Assembly (NCBI GenBank): GCA_024277755.1
Contig: JAJRUN010000048.1
Location: forward strand, 1 to 41,268
DNA length: 41,268 bases
Reading direction: 5' to 3'
Source of the DNA: Gammaproteobacteria bacterium
GTDB taxonomy: Bacteria > Pseudomonadota > Gammaproteobacteria > Tenderiales > Tenderiaceae
Part shown: positions 36,666 to 41,268 of the stretch, piece after piece
Numbering within the stretch: position 1 is the stretch's first letter
How the letters are laid out: every line of letters begins with the position of its first letter
Position numbers and translations under genes: made by a program
Notes under the pieces: model-generated
The model's database searches: none
What the model was told of the DNA's origin: nothing
Seen by the model: only the letters and a program-made list of their open reading frames with translations

Positions 36666-38033
36666 TCACATCAACCAAGAATTTGTCTGTCTCAAGTCCG
36701 ATAACGATAAACTGCCCGCGGACTGCTTTAATCTCAGGCCATTCAAGACATAATCGTATCGCGCTCGTTCATAATCTCGTTGTGCACGATACAACTCCCT
36801 GGTGGCCTGAAGCACATCAGCGGTGGTTCGCATCCCTGCCTTATAACCTGACTCTATGGCTTTAAGCGCTTGAGTATTGGAAATGACGGACTGATTCAGT
36901 GACTGCACTCGGGCAATGCTCGCCAACACCCCCAAATAAGCCTTGCGGGTTTGCCCCCTCACTGCACGCATGGTTACTTTCATCTTTTCCAGGTTTTTAT
37001 TGTATTTTTGTCTTGCTTCACGAATACGAGAACTTGTCGCCCCGCCAAGATAAACAGGCAAATTAAGCTGTAAACCTACAGCACGATTCTCAGTATCGCT
37101 ACGACCAAAATTTCCACCTCCCGATATCGACCTGGAATAAGTCGCGACTAAATCGAGCGTAGGGTATCGTCCCGTTTTCTGTCTCTCTATTTCACGAAGC
37201 AACAACTGATTGTTATGGCGAAGCGAAACAATCTGAAGGTTGTTTTTCAGGGCCAAAGCCTCCCATTCGTCTGCATCCGATAGCTCGGGCTTATTCAGGG
37301 GCAACGAACTGGCTAACGGTCTTAATTGTTCATGATAAGCATCGGTAAGCTCTCTTAATGACTCCAGACTATTCGAGATCTGATTATGCGCTTCTACCTC
37401 CTGTGCAATGGTTGTATCAAGGCGGGCTCTGGCCTCATAAACATCGGTAATTGCAACCAAACCAGCCGTCAGGCGACTATTAGCCTGCGCCAACTGTCTT
37501 TCAACAGTCTGCTTTTCCTTCTCGACAAACCGCAAATTGTCGTGCGCTGCAAGCAGATCAAAATATCGCTCAGCGACGCGTATAATCAAGACTTGTCCGG
37601 CGAACAGAAATTCCGCATCAGTCTGGTTAATACGATCATTTGCCTGTTTCAAACTAACGTTATTTTCATAACGAAACAGGGGTTGCTTCAGTGTCAGCGA
37701 ATAACCACGACTGTTATAATTTTCTGATCCATCGAATATCGAAACGTCATAGCTACGCTTTTGAAAATTATCAGTTGTGTTTGCTGTAACGTTAATGCTT
37801 GGGAGAAACTTTGAAAAACTTTGCTTTTTAGTTTCCAGAGAAATGTCGTAATCTATCTGAATCTGCCTTATCTCTGGGTCAGATTCCAGTGACAACACAT
37901 ATACATCCAGCAAATCTTCAGCGGCATAACTATTACTTAGCGGAAGACACAATATCAGTAGCGCATTAATCAATCCAAATCTTGGGAAATAATTTAGAAA
38001 ATAGCGCCGATATAAAAAAAGAGACGCTACCAT
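36666..38033 (-). CDS. tolC: TolC-family outer-membrane efflux protein
   Basis: The 455-residue protein has an N-terminal signal peptide (hydrophobic core about residues 20-37, likely cleavage after SYA) and the periodic heptad structure of TolC. Visible are QSFSKFLPSINVTAN near the first beta segment, NNVSLKQANDRI, and VGLQLNLPVYLGGATSSRI in the repeat. It should form the trimeric outer-membrane channel of the type I secretion system coded by the neighbours. The start overlaps the end of the ABC transporter gene by seven bases. The gene symbol indicates family only. Confidence 0.88.
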   Translation of the reverse strand: MVASLFLYRRYFLNYFPRFGLINALLILCLPLSNSYAAEDLLDVYVLSLESDPEIRQIQIDYDISLETKKQSFSKFLPSINVTANTTDNFQKRSYDVSIFDGSENYNSRGYSLTLKQPLFRYENNVSLKQANDRINQTDAEFLFAGQVLIIRVAERYFDLLAAHDNLRFVEKEKQTVERQLAQANSRLTAGLVAITDVYEARARLDTTIAQEVEAHNQISNSLESLRELTDAYHEQLRPLASSLPLNKPELSDADEWEALALKNNLQIVSLRHNNQLLLREIERQKTGRYPTLDLVATYSRSISGGGNFGRSDTENRAVGLQLNLPVYLGGATSSRIREARQKYNKNLEKMKVTMRAVRGQTRKAYLGVLASIARVQSLNQSVISNTQALKAIESGYKAGMRTTADVLQATRELYRAQRDYERARYDYVLNGLRLKQSAGSLSLSDLRQTNSWLM

Positions 38034-40171
38034 GAAACGCCCAATTTTGGCATAAAGGCAACAGCATTCGATTGCTCACATTGCTTGGATAAATCAATCA
38101 CCCTATCGGCCAAATCAATCGTTTCTTGTCGGTGGGCAATAATGACCCGTGTGATTGGCATCTCTTTAATTGTTGCGTTGATAAGCTTCTCGGTATTCGA
38201 ATCCAGATGACTGCTTGCCTCATCCAGGAAAAGTATTTTTGGGTTCACATATAAAGCCCTGGCCAGAAATATACGCTGCTTTTGTCCACCAGAAAGTGTC
38301 GTACCCATATCCCCAACCAGGCTGTTATAGGCCATGGGCATCTGAGAAATTTCATCATGAATGGCCGCCATTTGCGCCACCTGCTGTACCCGTTGCAGAT
38401 CCATATCCGGATCTGAAAAGGCGATGTTTTCTGCCACTGAGCCAGCCACTAGACAATCTTCCTGCATCACAGCAGCGGTCTGTGAACGCAGTGAAGAGAG
38501 ATCAATTTTGGAAATATTGCTTCCGTCGTATGTCACTTCGCCACTGGTGGGGGTTAATAGTCCCAACATCACTTTAAGCAGAGTTGATTTACCGCAACCT
38601 GAAGTACCAATAATCACCACTGTTTCCCCTGGCGAAATTTTGAAACTCAAATTTTTGAACACATAGGGTTCATTGTCGGAGTAACGATAGCTGAGGTTTT
38701 TGACCTCAATCTCACCTTGCAGAGGCTTGTCAAAATTAAAAATGTTACCACCGCTTGGCTCAGGCTCGGCATGAGCAATATCAGCAACTCGCTCCAGATC
38801 CACACCCGCTAACTTAAATTCGATAATAATGTCAATCAGTGCAGAAATCTTTTCATTAAATTGATTCTGATAAGAGAAAAATGCATACAACATACCGATG
38901 GAAAACACACTGGCCATAATCTCCTGAGCACCCAGCCAAATAATAAGCACTGTCGCGATGGGGAAGACGGTTTGGTTAATGGCTGCGAAAATAATCCCCA
39001 GCTTGCTTAGCTTAATCCCGGCATTTAGCGATGCGGCGTAATGATTCAGCCACATCGACTCGCGTTGGCTTTCTCGGGAAAACAGCTTGATGGTTTGCAC
39101 TGCCCGAACAGTTTCCATAAAATTAGTGCTCTCCTTTGCCGCAAGCACAATCGATTCTTGCTTGTATTGCTCATTCAGACGGAAAGTCACGACGCGCAAT
39201 ACGGTGTAAATAAGCACCGCTGCAAGCACGATGAGCGTTAGTTTGGCGCTGTAGACAAACATCATCGCCAGCGTGGCTACCGCCATGATGCCATCAACGA
39301 TGCTGGCAATCAGTCCCTCTGTAAATAAGGTAATTACGCTGCGAAGTGAACCAAAGCGAGAGATCACATCACCCAGGTGCCTCTTCTGAAAATAGTCCAA
39401 TGGCAGCCGAAGCAGATGCCTTAAGGTATTGCCCAAGAGTTGCACATCTAAAGTAGAGTTCAAATAGAGGATGACCCAGGAGCGTAGTGCGGTTGAGGCC
39501 ATTTGTATCAAAGCCAACATCCCGAAACCCAAAGCTAACGCCAGCAGTAAATCGCCGTCGGATGAGGCGATCACATGGTCAACCGTAATCTGCATAAAAA
39601 ACGGTGAAACCAAGACAAAAGCTTGCAGCACCAATGACAACAGCAATATTTGAAACAGTGCCCGCTTCAAGCCGCTGGCCGACTTCAATAAATTGGAGAT
39701 TTTAACCTTGCGAACGTCCGATTTCTTTTCAAATTGGGCATTGGGTGTTAGCTCCAGCGCAACACCAGTAAACGAGTCTGAAACCTCCTTTAGCGACAAG
39801 ACGCGTCGGCCACGCGCGGGGTCATGAATGACAACACTATTGCCACGCACGGATTCAAGCACAACAAAGTGGTCCAGGTCCCAATGCAATATGGCGGGGC
39901 ACTTCAGATTACAGAGCTGGTCTAGCTCCAAACGCAGTGCCCGCGGGGTAAACTGAACCTTGCCCGCCGCCTGAATCAAATGCTTCAGCGACACACCTTT
40001 TAATGAGCTGGGCAAATAGTGCCTGACCGCCTGGATGCCCATCTTATGGCCGTGGTAAGAGGCAACCATCGCCAAGCAGGCCGCCCCACACTCCGCCATC
40101 TCGGTTTGAAGAATGACAGGCAAACGCCTGGACGAGAACGAAAACTGCAATAGATCAACCGGGTTTCTCAT
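38027..40171 (-). CDS. Peptidase-containing ABC transporter (C39 type I secretion ATPase)
   Basis: The 714-residue protein has an N-terminal C39 peptidase (residues 18-125) with an intact catalytic set: Gln22, Cys28 in MAECGAACLAM, His101 in LDHFVVLE and Asp117 in IHDPARG. A six-helix membrane domain (about 165-445) and an ATPase domain follow: Walker A GTSGCGKST, signature LSGGQKQRIFLAR, Walker B ILFLDEASSHLD. Proteins of this kind (CvaB/LagD-like) cut double-glycine leaders from peptides such as bacteriocins or microcins and export them. Because the cysteine is present, it is not a catalytically dead CLD of the RTX type. A GG-leader substrate gene is not obvious within the window except possibly the DUF2059-like gene. 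Confidence 0.95.
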   Translation of the reverse strand: MRNPVDLLQFSFSSRRLPVILQTEMAECGAACLAMVASYHGHKMGIQAVRHYLPSSLKGVSLKHLIQAAGKVQFTPRALRLELDQLCNLKCPAILHWDLDHFVVLESVRGNSVVIHDPARGRRVLSLKEVSDSFTGVALELTPNAQFEKKSDVRKVKISNLLKSASGLKRALFQILLLSLVLQAFVLVSPFFMQITVDHVIASSDGDLLLALALGFGMLALIQMASTALRSWVILYLNSTLDVQLLGNTLRHLLRLPLDYFQKRHLGDVISRFGSLRSVITLFTEGLIASIVDGIMAVATLAMMFVYSAKLTLIVLAAVLIYTVLRVVTFRLNEQYKQESIVLAAKESTNFMETVRAVQTIKLFSRESQRESMWLNHYAASLNAGIKLSKLGIIFAAINQTVFPIATVLIIWLGAQEIMASVFSIGMLYAFFSYQNQFNEKISALIDIIIEFKLAGVDLERVADIAHAEPEPSGGNIFNFDKPLQGEIEVKNLSYRYSDNEPYVFKNLSFKISPGETVVIIGTSGCGKSTLLKVMLGLLTPTSGEVTYDGSNISKIDLSSLRSQTAAVMQEDCLVAGSVAENIAFSDPDMDLQRVQQVAQMAAIHDEISQMPMAYNSLVGDMGTTLSGGQKQRIFLARALYVNPKILFLDEASSHLDSNTEKLINATIKEMPITRVIIAHRQETIDLADRVIDLSKQCEQSNAVAFMPKLGVSW

Positions 40172-41268
40172 TAACCGCGTCCTCTCAAGCTATACAAAGG
40201 CTCCAGCACCCAATCGATAATGCGGCTGCGGTCTCGAACGATATCGCCCTGTAACAACATGCCCACCTGTAAATAGTGCTCCCGGCCAAATGCGGTCACC
40301 GTCTGTTTATCCAGCTTAACCACCACTTTATAAACCGGCTCCTTCACCTCGACAGGCAAAGAGACCTCGCCTGGAATAATGATGTTGCCAGAGATCTGCG
40401 TCACCATGCCCTTATGCAAACCGAATTTTTGATAGGGAAAGGCATCGAAGCGAATCTTGACCTCCTGGCCCTCCTGAAGGAATCCGGCAGCCCGGGTGGG
40501 CACATAAAGGTCAACTTTTAGATCAACATCCTTGGGTAAAATGGTTAACAAAGGAGAATCCGGTTTGATGGTATCGCCCTCCTTATAAATGAGCGACGTG
40601 ACTCGACCCGATGCGGGTGCCAAGATGGAGTAACTTTGATTGCCACGAATCTCGGCAAGGCGTTGCCGGAGTTCTGACAGTGACTTTTTATAAGAAAGTA
40701 TGCTCTGCGACAGTTCAGCCGACAATTTCCTTAGTTCGGCACTTAGCTGCCACTGGCGGTTGCTTCGCTCGGTCAGACTCCGTTTCAACTGCTCTAGCCG
40801 TACCTGGCTGTCCAGATAGACTTGGTAGCTTTTTGTGTATTCCGTCTTAGGCACATATTGCTCTCCAGCTATTTTATCAAGGCGCTCAACATCCTCCCCA
40901 TAAAGCGCAACGCGCTCTTCATGCAGAACGATCTCATTTTCTATTGATGTGATTTCCTGTTTGGTGTACTTCAGTTGACTCTGTAGATCAGACTCACGAA
41001 GTTGAGAGAGATTATTTTGTTCGTTAATTTGTGACTCGATGATAGCAATCGATATTTCCATCTCTTGCGCCACTAAGGCTTGTAACTTTTCTCCGCCATT
41101 GAGATGGCGCTCGGTTGATACAAAATAGATTACATCGCCTTTGTTAACCTCATCCCCTTCACCGATAGTCCGAGATACCACCACTCCACGCTGAGGTGCA
41201 TACACCTTTACCAAGCCTGATTGGGGGTTGACCACGCCCTTGACGGTTTCCTTGTTGGCGTAGTGACC
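40171..41268 (-). CDS. HlyD-family membrane fusion protein (runs off right edge)
   Basis: The frame is open through the edge: the last residues at 41268 read GHYANKETVKGVVNPQSG, so the N-terminus and its membrane helix lie outside the window. The 366 residues seen contain the lipoyl half-motifs (about residues 12-50, VKVYAPQRGVVVSRTIGEGD and after the coiled coil YSILAPASGRVTSL). Between them lies a long coiled-coil hairpin (about 55-200). A beta-barrel and HlyD_D23-like segment follow (VDLYVPTRAAGFLQEGQEV). It links the C39 ABC transporter to the TolC channel across the periplasm. Its stop overlaps the ABC gene start (TAATG). Confidence 0.92.
   Translation of the reverse strand, partial: GHYANKETVKGVVNPQSGLVKVYAPQRGVVVSRTIGEGDEVNKGDVIYFVSTERHLNGGEKLQALVAQEMEISIAIIESQINEQNNLSQLRESDLQSQLKYTKQEITSIENEIVLHEERVALYGEDVERLDKIAGEQYVPKTEYTKSYQVYLDSQVRLEQLKRSLTERSNRQWQLSAELRKLSAELSQSILSYKKSLSELRQRLAEIRGNQSYSILAPASGRVTSLIYKEGDTIKPDSPLLTILPKDVDLKVDLYVPTRAAGFLQEGQEVKIRFDAFPYQKFGLHKGMVTQISGNIIIPGEVSLPVEVKEPVYKVVVKLDKQTVTAFGREHYLQVGMLLQGDIVRDRSRIIDWVLEPLYSLRGRG

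Noticed and set aside
1..41268. CRISPR arrays, tRNA and rRNA genes, prophage genes
   Set aside because: No regularly spaced direct repeats of CRISPR type, cloverleaf or rRNA-like sequence, or phage structural proteins were seen on reading; the only regular repeat is the coding Kelch array.

Overview
The window reads as chromosome of a gammaproteobacterium. Four things point there: a divergent mrp/metG pair, an rnfABCDGE cluster followed at some distance by nth, a DUF1841-type gene overlapping nth, and argG, hisC and gloA genes with gammaproteobacterial protein sequences. Gene density is high, and TAA, TAG and TGA are all used as normal stops. Rnf, an oxygen-sensitive glycyl-radical enzyme and a bacteriohemerythrin suggest life with low or fluctuating oxygen. 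Species cannot be read from the sequence.

Layout. 1-1.7 kb: the start of a type I polyketide-synthase-like ketosynthase gene leaving the left edge, with a divergent LysR regulator. 1.7-5.3 kb: mrp and metG, back to back. 5.35-5.51 kb: a small non-coding element with perfect 19-20 bp terminal inverted repeats; a lone end of the same type lies at 1721-1739. 5.66-10.9 kb: rnfABCDGE, coding an ion-pumping ferredoxin:NAD+ oxidoreductase. Its rnfE carries an in-frame TGA exactly where the conserved intramembrane cysteine codon should be. 10.9-13.3 kb: a TPR/GT41 (OGT-like) glycosyltransferase. 13.3-16.3 kb: a small membrane protein, nth, a DUF1841 gene and hisC. 16.4-21.9 kb: a 1360-residue hybrid sensor kinase ending in an EAL domain, a bacteriohemerythrin and a periplasmic PstS-like protein. 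22-23.9 kb: argG, ppnP and gloA in one direction. 24.1-26.2 kb: a Kelch-type lipoprotein with twelve repeats. 26.2-26.9 kb: no recognisable gene.

26.9-34.9 kb is the most unusual block. It is a five-gene minus-strand operon with an 812-residue internally duplicated protein of unknown function, a 994-residue glycyl-radical enzyme (GCxE type, substrate unknown), an SCP2-like protein, a radical-SAM activase without the extra ferredoxin domain, and a DUF6765-like protein with a possible metal-binding helix. I could not match this set to any described glycyl-radical pathway.

35.1 kb to the right edge: an orphan OmpR-type response regulator, then a type I secretion operon (HlyD, C39-peptidase ABC transporter, TolC). 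Downstream of tolC lies a DUF2059-like gene interrupted by an in-frame TAA; its likely N-terminus looks like a short double-glycine leader. rnfE and this gene each contain one premature stop in an otherwise intact frame, which could be gene decay, recoding or sequence error.
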